Of a stretch of DNA of 64,000 nt, positions 33,016 to 41,894 are shown piece after piece (positions within the stretch are counted from its first letter, which is position 1; the number at the start of each line of letters is the position of its first letter). The stretch is taken from positions 1-64,000 of the forward strand of contig CAYMDP010000011.1 of the NCBI GenBank assembly GCA_964389375.1. Reading direction: 5' to 3'. The DNA comes from CAYMDP01 sp964389375 (lineage in GTDB: Bacteria; Bdellovibrionota; Bdellovibrionia; Bdellovibrionales; UBA1609). The notes under the pieces are model-generated. The model saw nothing but the letters and a program-made list of their open reading frames with translations. It was not told the DNA's origin and did no database searches. The translations under genes were made by a program, and so were the position numbers.

Positions 33016-33414
33016 TTAGGTCATTGAGTGTAGGCCAAAGACGTTGCCTTCGGTATCAATGCAAATTGAAATAAATCCGTGTTGTCCGATGGACATTTTG
33101 CTTTTCTCGACTCGACCGCCAAATTCAGAAACCCGAGATTCTTCTGTCGTGCAGTCTTTGCTATTAAAATAGATAATGACGCCGTTTTTTCCTGCAGGAA
33201 AGCCGGCCATTTTAACTATAGCTCCATTTGCCCCATAAGCCGTCATATTGCCCGGAAAGGACCACATTTCCAGACCCTCTTCGATGGTTCCAGGATTTTG
33301 CAGATTCTCGAGTTTTGTTTTAAACACGCCCTCGTAGAATTTTTTGGCTCGACTCATATTATCAACATAGATTTCAAACCATACGACGGGGTTTCCTTTT
33401 TGTGTTTCAGTCAT
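33016..33414 (-). CDS. VOC family (glyoxalase-like) protein
   Basis: A protein of 132 residues with two beta-alpha-beta-beta-beta units: VVWFEIYVDNMSRAKKFYEG and GVIIYFNSKDCTTEESRVSE, ending FISICIDTEGNVFGLHS. These small metalloenzymes include glyoxalases, dioxygenases and antibiotic-binding proteins; the first metal ligand of glyoxalase I is not obvious, so the reaction is open. Upstream gene of a pair with the SRPBCC protein. Confidence 0.85.
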   Translation of the reverse strand: MTETQKGNPVVWFEIYVDNMSRAKKFYEGVFKTKLENLQNPGTIEEGLEMWSFPGNMTAYGANGAIVKMAGFPAGKNGVIIYFNSKDCTTEESRVSEFGGRVEKSKMSIGQHGFISICIDTEGNVFGLHSMT

Positions 33415-33474
33415 TTTAAATTCCTTTCCTGGATTAGTGTCTCAAGTTTCTATTTATAATTCGATATCGTAGGA

Positions 33475-33729
33475 ATGGATTATTGGCAAATCACTGGACT
33501 TAATGCAGTATCCTATCAAAGTGGGGAGTTGGTTATGGATGAAGACGATTTTGAGGGCAGTCTGGTTTTGGAGAAACTTTCCGAAATCGATAAGTTAGAT
33601 GCATTTTTCGAAGCGATTGATTCAGATGACTTTGCTAGGGCGGAGTCTTTGATGAAGCGTGCCAAGCTCGATTCCGCGACAATAGCTATGGTTTTACAAA
33701 AAATGGCAGATGCAGATGGTAAGCATTAG
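33475..33729 (+). CDS. Small acidic hypothetical protein
   Basis: A protein of 84 residues with a strongly acidic run (MDEDDFEGSLVLEKLSEIDK) and helical ends. No family recognised. It overlaps the TraB-like lipoprotein gene by 20 nt, so the two are probably translated together. The start is ATG 33475 with AGGA close by; ATG 33535 is an alternative. Confidence 0.55.
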   Translation: MDYWQITGLNAVSYQSGELVMDEDDFEGSLVLEKLSEIDKLDAFFEAIDSDDFARAESLMKRAKLDSATIAMVLQKMADADGKH

Positions 33730-34660
33730 GTTCAAGTCCTGCTGGATGGGTTTAATTCTTTTAAGCCTAATTTTTCCGGCCATAGTGTCTTGCGCCTCGG
33801 CTCCAAAGTTCAAAAGATCTTTAGTTCGTCCCTGGGAAACTGTTCTGGACAAAGAAGCTTTTTCAAATGGTCCGTTTGTGGCCCATCATCGGAGATGGGA
33901 ATACGAACTTTTCTATTTAGCTGCCAACCATGATAATCAAGCCAAAAGCGAAACCCATCGGCTCGTCCATCAGCTCTTTCAGGATCAACAGTTTAATTTC
34001 TTACTCATTGAACCAATTTCGAATACCACCGGCGAAAGCCCGGCTTGGTTTGTGGAGGAGTCTATTAAGGGTACTGGTAAGGATATCGTCCTCGGTGGAG
34101 AGGCTGCTACGGCGGTCCTACTTGCAGATGAAAAGAAGATTCCCTTTGCGGGGGGAGAAATCGATGACAAAATTTTATTTAATCAGTTGAAAGCCCTCAA
34201 CTACTCCAATGAGGATATTTTAGGTTTTTACTTGGCTCGGAGAATTCCTCAGTGGGTTAGAGAAAATATTCCCAAAAATCGTCTAGTTGAAAAAATGGGA
34301 CCTGGCCATCTCGCTCATTACTGTAAGGTCTTTGAGATTCAAAATAGTGACTGCCCAGACCTTCGTAAGATTCAAGCATGGTACAAATTGAAATCAGGAA
34401 AAACTTTGGATTCCAGTATTCAAACAGGAGATGTGGCTCCAATTTTTTCCAGCTCTATATTTACTCAACAAATTTCATCAGATATTGGTCAAATTAGAGA
34501 TCAATACACCTTGAGATTGATAGAAGATTATTTAAAGAAGTATAAGAAAATCGCTGTGATTTACGGACGTAGCCACTACCTTACATTAAAACTAAGCTTT
34601 GAAGAGGCTATGGGAGTGGCGCAGTTCAAAACCCCTGACCTCAAGATTAAGACGAACTGA
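33710..34660 (+). CDS. TraB/GumN-like lipoprotein (tentative)
   Basis: A protein of 316 residues with a lipobox FPAIVSCASAP (Cys ~28). The mature part shows TraB/GumN-like traits: a first segment with YLAANHD, FLLIEPISNTTGE, and a C-terminal IAVIYGRSHYLTL with the G-x-x-H motif. Members may be metal-dependent membrane-associated proteases. Family assignment is tentative. It overlaps the small acidic protein upstream. Confidence 0.55.
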   Translation: MQMVSIRFKSCWMGLILLSLIFPAIVSCASAPKFKRSLVRPWETVLDKEAFSNGPFVAHHRRWEYELFYLAANHDNQAKSETHRLVHQLFQDQQFNFLLIEPISNTTGESPAWFVEESIKGTGKDIVLGGEAATAVLLADEKKIPFAGGEIDDKILFNQLKALNYSNEDILGFYLARRIPQWVRENIPKNRLVEKMGPGHLAHYCKVFEIQNSDCPDLRKIQAWYKLKSGKTLDSSIQTGDVAPIFSSSIFTQQISSDIGQIRDQYTLRLIEDYLKKYKKIAVIYGRSHYLTLKLSFEEAMGVAQFKTPDLKIKTN

Positions 34661-34763
34661 GTCGGTATTCTTTATCAAGATCCGGTTAAGAAAGGTTTTT
34701 AGGTATACGAAGGTCAGGTTTTTGCCTTAAAAGATCCTAAATTCTTAACAAAGGATCGTTTTT

Positions 34764-35120
34764 ATGAAGATTGTTTCTGTACTTCTGGTCTTGCTCGCGG
34801 GCTCCATTGCTCAAGCTCAAATTATAAACTCGAATTTAGAAGCTAGGCACCAGGCCTTGATTCAAAAAGCCATTGCCGAACAGTGCCATTTCAAGGGTGA
34901 ACTTTCTGAAGTAGGAACAATCAGCAAAGAGACTTCAATCGACCAAGGGATTGTTGATGTTTCTTTTGTTACAATACTTGAGTTCACCGAGCGCGTTGAC
35001 CAGGTCATTTTTAATAAATACGAGGCTACTGTAGTTTCTAACTACTACTCGGCTTACGATCATGATGCAAAAGACTGGGGACTTTACCAGATTGAATCCG
35101 TTCGCTGCACAATGAAGTAA
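34764..35120 (+). CDS. Secreted hypothetical protein
   Basis: A protein of 118 residues with a clear signal peptide (MKIVSVLLVLLAGSIAQAQ). The mature part has two cysteines (EQCHFKGE and VRCTMK) that may pair. No family known. A strong terminator hairpin follows 10 bp after the stop codon, so the gene is transcribed alone or last. Confidence 0.65.
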   Translation: MKIVSVLLVLLAGSIAQAQIINSNLEARHQALIQKAIAEQCHFKGELSEVGTISKETSIDQGIVDVSFVTILEFTERVDQVIFNKYEATVVSNYYSAYDHDAKDWGLYQIESVRCTMK

Positions 35121-35130
35121 TCGCAAGCTT

Positions 35131-35184
35131 GGTACGGATATGGCTATTAGCCTTCCATTTGAAGGCTAATGGTTAGTCCGTACC
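35131..35184 (+). terminator. Two-tier intrinsic terminator
   Basis: Outer stem GGTACGGA/TCCGTACC (8 bp) and inner stem ATTAGCCTTC/GAAGGCTAAT (10 bp, 5-nt loop), followed by the pyrimidine tract CTTTCTTTCTC. It ends the secreted hypothetical gene at 34764-35120. Confidence 0.8.
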
Positions 35185-35234
35185 CTTTCTTTCTCAAATT
35201 TCATTCTTCTAATATCTAAAGATTAAATCTAAAA

Positions 35235-35336
35235 TTAAAATCTGAAGTTGATATCAATGTGAGTTCTCTGCGTTCGGCCAATTTTTGGATCTATTCCAAG
35301 ACCAAAAGTGAATCCGGGAAAGTGTGTCCGTACTTT
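35235..35336 (-). pseudogene. C-terminal remnant of an outer-membrane beta-barrel protein
   Basis: Read leftward, 33 codons before the stop at 35235 give HFPGFTFGLGIDPKIGRTQR and then THIDINFRF. Alternating hydrophobic residues and the terminal Phe are typical of the last strand of outer-membrane proteins. Upstream of this the frame becomes a basic stretch with no barrel features, so only the end remains. Confidence 0.45.
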
Positions 35337-35611
35337 CCTCTTCTCTCTTTTTTGCCTAATCCGCAATAAAATCGAGGCTTTCAGCAGGTTTGAGATATTT
35401 CCCTGGATCTGCTAGAATAGCTGATAATGATGACTTTTTTTCGACCATGCATTTTAGACTATTTTGGACACACCCGGTGCAATCTGGTGGGTCTTAAATT
35501 TATTTCTTTAGGCGGTTGACCCTTCCACTTTTCAAGCTCAACCGCCCTCTTAGGTTTAAGCCATTTCGCGAAACAAACACTTAAATTCTTAAAAAATCGA
35601 GGTATTCCGCT
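35337..35611. other. Non-coding region before rnk with a hairpin
   Basis: No gene seen. Bases 35511-35546 form a 9-bp stem GGCGGTTGA/TCAACCGCC with an 18-nt loop in the leader of the Rnk-like gene, a possible regulatory hairpin or an upstream terminator. Confidence 0.45.
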
Positions 35612-36001
35612 ATGGAAAACAATTCTCAACTCATTTTATCTGAAACAGATTTCAACAAACTAAAGCGACTATTGCTTGTGGCCGATCCTGTGACTGCAGA
35701 CCTCTTGGAAGAAGAACTGGGGCGGGCAAAGGTGGTTCTTGATGAAGAGCTTCCAGGGGATATCGTTTCAATGAATTCTCAGGTTTTGTTTAAAGATATC
35801 CTAAACAAGAAAGAATCCCTTATAACCCTCGTGTATCCCCATGAAGCAAAACTAGAAGAGCAAAAAATCTCAGTTTTGGCCCCGATCGGTTCAGCCTTGA
35901 TCGGTTTAAGAGTCGGTCAATCCATTCACTGGCCTATTCGTGAGGGGCAGAAGCGAGAGCTAAAAGTAATTTCCGTGCAACAAAATGTGTTAAGTCGCTA
36001 A
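35612..36001 (+). CDS. rnk: Rnk/GreA-type regulator of nucleoside diphosphate kinase
   Basis: A protein of 129 residues: an N-terminal helical part (LILSETDFNKLKRLLLVADP) and the GreA/GreB C-terminal FKBP-like domain (ITLVYPHEAKLEEQKISVLA, PIGSALIGLRVGQSIHW). Rnk binds RNA polymerase but lacks the long coiled coil of Gre factors. A terminator follows at once, so it is a single-gene unit. Confidence 0.88.
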   Translation: MENNSQLILSETDFNKLKRLLLVADPVTADLLEEELGRAKVVLDEELPGDIVSMNSQVLFKDILNKKESLITLVYPHEAKLEEQKISVLAPIGSALIGLRVGQSIHWPIREGQKRELKVISVQQNVLSR

Positions 36002-36014
36002 AGTTGGTTTGAGG

Positions 36015-36034
36015 GGTCCGGTGTTATCCGGACC
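36015..36034. terminator. Intrinsic terminator after rnk
   Basis: GGTCCGG-TGTTAT-CCGGACC, a 7-bp GC-rich stem followed by TTGTCTTATT. It lies between two convergent genes. Confidence 0.65.
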
Positions 36035-36039
36035 TTGTC

Positions 36040-36429
36040 TTATTCCCAACAAACTATATCAAGGCCAATTTGAAGGTCGCGATGAAGTGAACTTGGATTT
36101 AGGTAGGAGGCCAATTTAAGGCTTTTTCCTGAGGAGTGACTCGCCTGAAAGGTCGTCCAATTTATTGGCGTTTGCCCGCGGTCATAAATTGAGGCAAACC
36201 AGATCCCACTAATTTCTTTAGAGGGGCCGTAAGAAATAAATCGCAGACGGCAAGGCTCATTGCCGAAGTGGTCTTTATTGATCAACATCTCCATTTTATC
36301 CAGCTCTAAAGCTGAGACATCGATAATCTGGCTAAAGCGAATATCCGAAGCGATCTTTGTGTATTTAAGCTCTCGAGCAAAAGAAAGGCTCGAAGTGAAA
36401 AGAAGGACCAAATAAAGCGCCATTTTCAT
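36040..36429 (-). CDS. Secreted hypothetical protein
   Basis: A protein of 129 residues with a signal peptide (MKMALYLVLLFTSSLSFARE). The mature part has two cysteines (EPCRLRF and DIVCWE) likely to form a disulfide. No family recognised. It is convergent with rnk. Confidence 0.6.
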   Translation of the reverse strand: MKMALYLVLLFTSSLSFARELKYTKIASDIRFSQIIDVSALELDKMEMLINKDHFGNEPCRLRFISYGPSKEISGIWFASIYDRGQTPINWTTFQASHSSGKSLKLASYLNPSSLHRDLQIGLDIVCWE

Positions 36430-36482
36430 AAGCGGGACTCCTGGTTTTGCCCGAGGGCATCGGCAATAAATTCAGCTCTTAA

Positions 36483-36507
36483 GCCAAAAAACGGCACTTC
36501 TGTGCCG
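36483..36507 (-). terminator. Intrinsic terminator on the minus strand
   Basis: Read leftward, CGGCAC-AGAA-GTGCCG is followed by TTTTTTGG. It would end transcription of the cysteine-rich gene at 36588-36773. Confidence 0.75.
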
Positions 36508-36587
36508 GGAGGACAAATTAATCCCCCTGGGCCTTAAGAACACTCAAGCAAATACAAGTTCCGTTCCAATGAAAAAGTCTAAGCTTC

Positions 36588-36773
36588 CTAAACCCCTTCG
36601 TAGGAAAAATCGAGGAGCTTGTAATCTTCGACGTTAAAGCGGATCTGGATGGGTTGACAGCAGACTTCACAGTCTTCGATGTAAGTTTGGCTTCCATCGA
36701 CGGATAGATCCAAAATCATCGAGATTTTTTCGGCGCAAAAGGGACACTTAAATTTTTTTTCAATCTCTTCCAA
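36588..36773 (-). CDS. CPXCG-motif cysteine-rich protein
   Basis: A protein of 61 residues with two zinc-ribbon knuckles: KCPFCAEKI and EDCEVCCQPI. It matches the family of small CPxCG proteins found in many proteobacteria with no known function. It has its own terminator downstream. Confidence 0.82.
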   Translation of the reverse strand: MEEIEKKFKCPFCAEKISMILDLSVDGSQTYIEDCEVCCQPIQIRFNVEDYKLLDFSYEGV

Positions 36774-36915
36774 CGAGCAGCCCCACTCTTTAGATGATCA
36801 TACTATAAAATGAAGACATAAGTGCAGTACAGACTTCTAGAAAGAATCGCCTTCAAATATTAATATCCTTGTGCGAAAGCCACCGGATTTATTATCTCTC
36901 CTCAGCAAAGACCCC

Positions 36916-38196
36916 TTACTCTAAGTCTACTTTTTCTCCGCTGTAAAACTTCCAAGTGCGGTGAGTGATCAAGCGGGCACCGCGACCAAAGGTAAAGTAA
37001 GACCAAGTCCACTGAAGAAAGACGAAGAATCGATTTCTAAATCGAATTAAATAGATAACATGGATAAATGCCCAGGCCAGCCAAGCAATCCATCCTCCAA
37101 ACTGAAGACCTGCGGTACTGGCCACAGCTTTCGAGCGACCGATCGTCGCCATAATTCCTTTGTCGTGGTAGCGAAAGGGGAGACGGCTTTTGCCCTTTTG
37201 GTCTCGAAGAATCATTTCGGCAGCATGGCGTCCTTGTTGAATTGCGACCGGAGCAATTCCAGGCAATATTTTACCTTGGGAGTCCTTAAGATGGGCTTGA
37301 TCCCCTGCCACGAAAACATTTTTATGTGTGGGCAAACTGAGATCCTCACTGACAATCGCCCGACCGATCTTATCTTTTTCTACAGGGAGTTTAGAAGTCA
37401 GACTTGCGGCCTGAACTCCTGCGGCCCAAATAATTGTAGAAGCCGAACAACTTGTGTCGCCAAGATGAAGACCATTCTGAGTTAAGGCAGAGGCCCTTGT
37501 ATTTAAGCGGACATCAACACCCATTTTACAAAGATCTTTCGCGGCCCGATCAGATAAGGCTTCTGGAAATCCGGCAAGAAGTCGGGGGCCGGCTTCGACT
37601 AATATGACGCTCGTATTTTTAAGGTCAGCTTTTTTAAAATCTTTCATCAAGGTGTGCCGAGCCATCTCTGAAATGGCGCCGGCCAACTCAACGCCAGTCG
37701 GTCCTCCGCCAACCACGACAAAGGTCAAATAAGCCTTTTGTTTAACCGGGTCTGTTTCTTTTTCTGCGTGTTCAAAGGCGATCAAAACACGTCTGCGGAT
37801 CTCGAGGGCTTGCTCGATATTTTTAAGTCCGGGAGCGACCTCTTCCCATTTTTCGTTTCCAAAGTAAGCGTGTTTCGCTCCACAGGCTAAGATTAAATAA
37901 TCGTAAGGGGTCCATTTATTATCAAAACGAACCTGCGATTTTTCGACATCAACATCTTCGACTTCGGACAAATTGATATTTACATTTTTATTCTTCGAAA
38001 AAAGAGTGCGAAGGGGAACAGATATATCTGCTGGACTAAGTCCGGCCATGGCCACTTGATAAAGAAGCGGTTGAAACAGATGATAGTTTCTTCGATCAAT
38101 CAGTAAGACTTCAACCAAAGACGAATGGGCCAGTTGTTGTATCGCCGAGACTCCAGCAAATCCTCCACCAATCACCACGACTTTAATTTTTTTCAT
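36916..38196 (-). CDS. ndh: Type II NADH dehydrogenase
   Basis: A protein of 426 residues with two dinucleotide-binding folds: VVVIGGGFAGVSAIQQL (FAD) and FVVVGGGPTGVELAGAI (NADH), plus NVFVAGDQAHLKD and VAIQQGRHAA of the NDH-2 family. A C-terminal hydrophobic region (IAWLAWAFIHVIYLIRFRNR) would place it on the inner membrane. It passes electrons from NADH to quinone without pumping protons. Alone on its strand. Confidence 0.92.
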   Translation of the reverse strand: MKKIKVVVIGGGFAGVSAIQQLAHSSLVEVLLIDRRNYHLFQPLLYQVAMAGLSPADISVPLRTLFSKNKNVNINLSEVEDVDVEKSQVRFDNKWTPYDYLILACGAKHAYFGNEKWEEVAPGLKNIEQALEIRRRVLIAFEHAEKETDPVKQKAYLTFVVVGGGPTGVELAGAISEMARHTLMKDFKKADLKNTSVILVEAGPRLLAGFPEALSDRAAKDLCKMGVDVRLNTRASALTQNGLHLGDTSCSASTIIWAAGVQAASLTSKLPVEKDKIGRAIVSEDLSLPTHKNVFVAGDQAHLKDSQGKILPGIAPVAIQQGRHAAEMILRDQKGKSRLPFRYHDKGIMATIGRSKAVASTAGLQFGGWIAWLAWAFIHVIYLIRFRNRFFVFLQWTWSYFTFGRGARLITHRTWKFYSGEKVDLE

Positions 38197-38405
38197 AAGC
38201 TATTCTAGTTTATAGATTCTTATTGGCAAAGTGATTAGACCGAGAGAGGCAGCGTGCGACCAGCCGCGACGCTGAAGAGGGGTCCATTCCTTTTACGTTT
38301 TATTAAAGGTCTTGTGTTTTTCTTCAGAAATTGTGAGTCTAAGTTTACAAATTCAGTTTTCTTAAGCCCCAATTTCCCTATAGCTTCTTGAGGAGGCCCA
38401 AAACA

Positions 38406-39500
38406 GTGAGCCAGGAAAATCTTTCCCCAGAATGGATTCTCGTAGGTGACACCAAAACGCTAATTCAAGAACTTGAGAGTCTGGGTGGTCTAAAAGAATT
38501 TGAGTTTCAAGGAAGAAAAATTGTTGTCAGTTATTTTGAGGGAAAGTTCGGAGCTCTAAACAACAAGTGCAATCATATGGGTGCGCCTTTAGCTAAGGGG
38601 AAACTAAAAAAGGGCTGTATCGAGTGTCCTTGGCATTATTGGCAATTCGATCATAAAACCGGCGAATCCAAGAATAAATCAGCTGAACCCTTAGCTTCAC
38701 ATGGGGGATCTGTTCCTCATATTCCAATTAAAATTGAGGGTGAGGCCCTATTCGTAAATATAAAGGGAGAATCCGAAAGAATTCGGGCCAGCTATAATCC
38801 TGGATCGGATTTAGGACGAGACCCTAAGCGTGAACCCGGAAGAATCAGAGTCCTAGGGCTTTCGACGACAGCAATGGACAAGGAGCATCCACGTTTTTCT
38901 ACTTCTGAAGAATTATTGAAAAGCGCTTTAAAAAAAGCGAACACAGAGATCGGGGTCGAAACTCGTTTTCTTGCTTTGTCAGATCTTAACTTCAGGCATT
39001 GCGAAGGTTTTTATTCTAAGTCCGAGCGAGCCTGCACTTGGCCATGCTCAATTACAAAGATGGATCCAGCTGACGAGATGAAACAGATCTACGAAAACCT
39101 TGTTCACTGGGCCGATGTGGTCATTGTCTCAACGCCAATTCGATGGGGGAATGCAAGCTCGCTCTATTATAAAATGGCCGAGCGCTTAAACGCCGTTCAA
39201 AATCAGATCACTTTAAAAGACCGCGTTTTGATTCAAAACAAAGTCGCGGCTTTTATTATCACCGGCGGCCAAGATAATATCCAGTCGGTTGCCGGCCAGA
39301 TGCTGACCTTTTTCGGAGAACTTGGATTTGTCTCTCCCGCATTTCCCTTTGTGGCCCACTCATTGGGTTGGTCCGCTGAGGATATGCAGCATAATATGGA
39401 TTTTGTTAAGACAAGTGAAGCCTTGCATCAGCACTCCTTTGAATTGATCGAGCGCGCCGTAGACCTCTCTAGAAAATTGATCCCTGAAGCCTCTGTTTGA
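38406..39500 (+). CDS. Rieske domain fused to a flavodoxin-like reductase
   Basis: A protein of 364 residues. Residues ~10-110 are a Rieske ferredoxin: NKCNHMGAPLAKGKLKKGCI and ECPWHYWQFD give the C-x-H...C-x2-H ligands. Residues ~145-360 are an NADPH-dependent FMN reductase fold (RIRVLGLSTTAM, VVIVSTPIRWGNASSLYYKM). I chose GTG 38406 because AGGAGG lies nine bases ahead; a TTG at 38388 lies before that site. Linking 2Fe-2S and flavin in one chain suggests an electron-transfer reductase with an unknown acceptor. Confidence 0.82.
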   Translation: MSQENLSPEWILVGDTKTLIQELESLGGLKEFEFQGRKIVVSYFEGKFGALNNKCNHMGAPLAKGKLKKGCIECPWHYWQFDHKTGESKNKSAEPLASHGGSVPHIPIKIEGEALFVNIKGESERIRASYNPGSDLGRDPKREPGRIRVLGLSTTAMDKEHPRFSTSEELLKSALKKANTEIGVETRFLALSDLNFRHCEGFYSKSERACTWPCSITKMDPADEMKQIYENLVHWADVVIVSTPIRWGNASSLYYKMAERLNAVQNQITLKDRVLIQNKVAAFIITGGQDNIQSVAGQMLTFFGELGFVSPAFPFVAHSLGWSAEDMQHNMDFVKTSEALHQHSFELIERAVDLSRKLIPEASV

Positions 39501-39593
39501 AAATAATATATTGAGGGGGGGCTAAGGCCTTCGCTCTTGACTCTTTTCCCCGAGGGAGTTCTTTTGCGGGTTCAATTCCTTAAAGGGGGACCC

Positions 39594-40379
39594 ATGAGAC
39601 TCTTGTCATTTGTATTGCTTTTGTCAGCATCTGGCCTTTGTGTTCCGGCCTTTTCACTTACGGAACTAAATTCATCACGTCTTCGGGGTTATATCTGTGA
39701 TGAGATCAACCACGAGATAAAATATCAGGACGAGTATTTTTATTACGGGGATCTTGATAAAAAAAGCTGCCTTAAGGGTTCATTTTTAATCACGGATGCA
39801 GTTTTTGATAAGACCTTAAACAAAACAACATTGATGAAAGTAAGTTTTCAGACCGAGGCAAAGCCCTTTAAACTTGAAGGGAGCATCGATATTTTTCTTT
39901 CAATTGAAATTGGTAAAGATGGCAAGTCGAAGCAAAAATGGTTGGTTCGCAACCTAGATCTTGAAGCGATCGATCAACGTCCTAGCGCCGAAGTCATTGA
40001 GGGCATGATCCAGCAAGATCAGATCGACGTTGGAAATGGTGATTTTGGGGCTAAGAAGGTGAGCGCGATTCCAAGTGAAAAAGATATCCTAGCGGATCTT
40101 GAAAAAGCTCTTGAGGATCACGGCGACTCTTCAGACAGTGAATATAGCTTTTGTCGCTACACGAATGACACGACTGCCGAGTACGTTATTAGAAGCCTTA
40201 AGGAGCATAGCGAAATTTTAGCTTTGTTTGTTGAGAAGCAAAAGAAGGCCGGAAAGCTTGTTCGATCAGTAATGCGTGGATATGATGATGGCGCAAGCGA
40301 GTATTGCTCTCATTACTATTTTGAGTTTTACTTAGAAGACGGTACACATATTTGGATCAACATCGATCAGACAACTTAA
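39594..40379 (+). CDS. Secreted hypothetical protein
   Basis: A protein of 261 residues with a signal peptide (MRLLSFVLLLSASGLCVPAF). I set the start at ATG 39594, preceded by AAAGGGGGACCC; longer frames upstream lack a site. The mature part is acidic with scattered cysteines. No family recognised. Confidence 0.65.
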   Translation: MRLLSFVLLLSASGLCVPAFSLTELNSSRLRGYICDEINHEIKYQDEYFYYGDLDKKSCLKGSFLITDAVFDKTLNKTTLMKVSFQTEAKPFKLEGSIDIFLSIEIGKDGKSKQKWLVRNLDLEAIDQRPSAEVIEGMIQQDQIDVGNGDFGAKKVSAIPSEKDILADLEKALEDHGDSSDSEYSFCRYTNDTTAEYVIRSLKEHSEILALFVEKQKKAGKLVRSVMRGYDDGASEYCSHYYFEFYLEDGTHIWINIDQTT

Positions 40380-40417
40380 GCTAGGCTTGCAAGAGTCGAG
40401 AAGGTTTCGGAGGAAAA

Positions 40418-41029
40418 ATGACAGACAAAATAAAATTTTATTACAATCCCATGTCACGAGGCCGCATTGTTCATTGGATGCTTGAGGAAGTTGAAGCCGA
40501 TTATGAAATTAAAGCCATGAAGTGGGAAACCGGAGATCATAAGTCTGCCGAGTATCTAAAAATTAATCCCATGGGGAAGATACCGGCCATCGAACATAAA
40601 GGTGTTGTGGTGACCGAGTGTGCAGCCATTTGTGCCTACCTGGCAGATGTTTTTCCGAAAGCGAATATGGCACCGGCCATGAATGATCCTCAGCGTGGGG
40701 CTTACTATCGATGGTTGTTTTTTGCGGCATCATGTATTGAGCCCGCGATGTTAGATAAAACAAACCCCAGGACCAATGATCCCAAGACTGCTTTTATGGG
40801 CCACGGAAATTATGAAGATGTTGTGGCGACGATGGAAAAAGCGGTGGCGAATGGTTTTTTAGTTCCGGGAAAATTTACGGCAGCAGACTTGTACATGGCA
40901 TCTCAGATTGAGTGGGGAATTTTCTCAAAGACCCTTGAGCCAAAACCCGTGTTTGTAAAGTACATCAATTTGTGCAAAGACCGACCGGGATATAGACGGT
41001 ATATGGAACAAGCGGGGCCGATGGCATAG
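40418..41029 (+). CDS. Glutathione S-transferase family protein
   Basis: A protein of 203 residues with the GST layout: a thioredoxin-like N-terminal domain (KFYYNPMSRGRIVHWMLEEV, NPMGKIPAIEHKGVVVTECAA split over the loop with the cis-proline) and an all-helical C-terminal domain (KFTAADLYMASQIEWG). It probably conjugates glutathione to electrophiles. A good AGGAGGAAAA-like site precedes it. Confidence 0.9.
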   Translation: MTDKIKFYYNPMSRGRIVHWMLEEVEADYEIKAMKWETGDHKSAEYLKINPMGKIPAIEHKGVVVTECAAICAYLADVFPKANMAPAMNDPQRGAYYRWLFFAASCIEPAMLDKTNPRTNDPKTAFMGHGNYEDVVATMEKAVANGFLVPGKFTAADLYMASQIEWGIFSKTLEPKPVFVKYINLCKDRPGYRRYMEQAGPMA

Positions 41030-41047
41030 GTCGGCTGTCCGAACTCG

Positions 41048-41716
41048 CTAAAGCTTACAATCCTTAACGAGAGCCTCTATCGAAGAATAATGGGCGCTGA
41101 TGGACTCTGGTGAACTTGTAAAGAGGCCTCTAAATCTTAATTTCCCCTTCTTGTCAAAAACTAGGCCGTAGGGAACGCCTTTGTATTCTGGGAACAGAAG
41201 TGCGCCGTTTTTATCGGTGGTCTGAGCGAGACGTTGAACACCGGTAAGTTCTGGGTTTTCGCTGGACCCCACAAACCAAAAATGAAATTGATCAGGGTGA
41301 AGGCCCCATTGCATAGACCCCTTGCTTCTAAAAGCACTGACAGAGGCTTCTGTTTCTCTGCGGCTTGAGTTTGCAATGAGCACAAGCTCAACTTCGGAAG
41401 ATTCCTTTTGTTTTAAGAAACGCTGAGAGATTTCAAGAAGGTCTGATTTGCAATAGGGGCACCAGGTTCCCATTAATCTAAGGACGACAACTTTGCCCCT
41501 TAGCTTTGAGAGGTCTACTTTTTGGGCAGATCTAATTCGTCCATTGGGATCTAAAGGGTGAGCCTCTAAATTTTTTAAATCGTCTAAGTCGAAGTCAAGT
41601 TCTGGAGGACAAAATTCATTTGCGGGCTCACGGTGTTCGCTCTTTGGGACTCCCTGAAAGCTCTGGCAGCCGCTAAGAAGCAATAAGAAGGATAGAATAT
41701 AAAATAGGTTTTTCAT
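41048..41716 (-). CDS. TlpA-like thioredoxin lipoprotein
   Basis: A protein of 222 residues with a lipobox LLLLSGCQSF (Cys ~17) and a thioredoxin domain with the redox motif MGTWCPYCKSDL. It should sit at the periplasmic face of a membrane and reduce disulfides, as TlpA/ResA proteins do. It is convergent with the GST gene at 40418. Confidence 0.85.
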   Translation of the reverse strand: MKNLFYILSFLLLLSGCQSFQGVPKSEHREPANEFCPPELDFDLDDLKNLEAHPLDPNGRIRSAQKVDLSKLRGKVVVLRLMGTWCPYCKSDLLEISQRFLKQKESSEVELVLIANSSRRETEASVSAFRSKGSMQWGLHPDQFHFWFVGSSENPELTGVQRLAQTTDKNGALLFPEYKGVPYGLVFDKKGKLRFRGLFTSSPESISAHYSSIEALVKDCKL

Positions 41717-41894
41717 GTGATTAGCCTAATGTGGCTTGAAGACCTAAGCAATGGAACTTTTTAAAGCCAGGGCATTTATTGCTTAATTTGGTAAATCTTT
41801 GAAGAGATCGAGGAGCTGGAGGGACGGGCCTGCGGCCTTGTTTGATTTGGTCTCTGACATCGGTTAGAATTTCACATTCTTGGGGGTTCAACAG

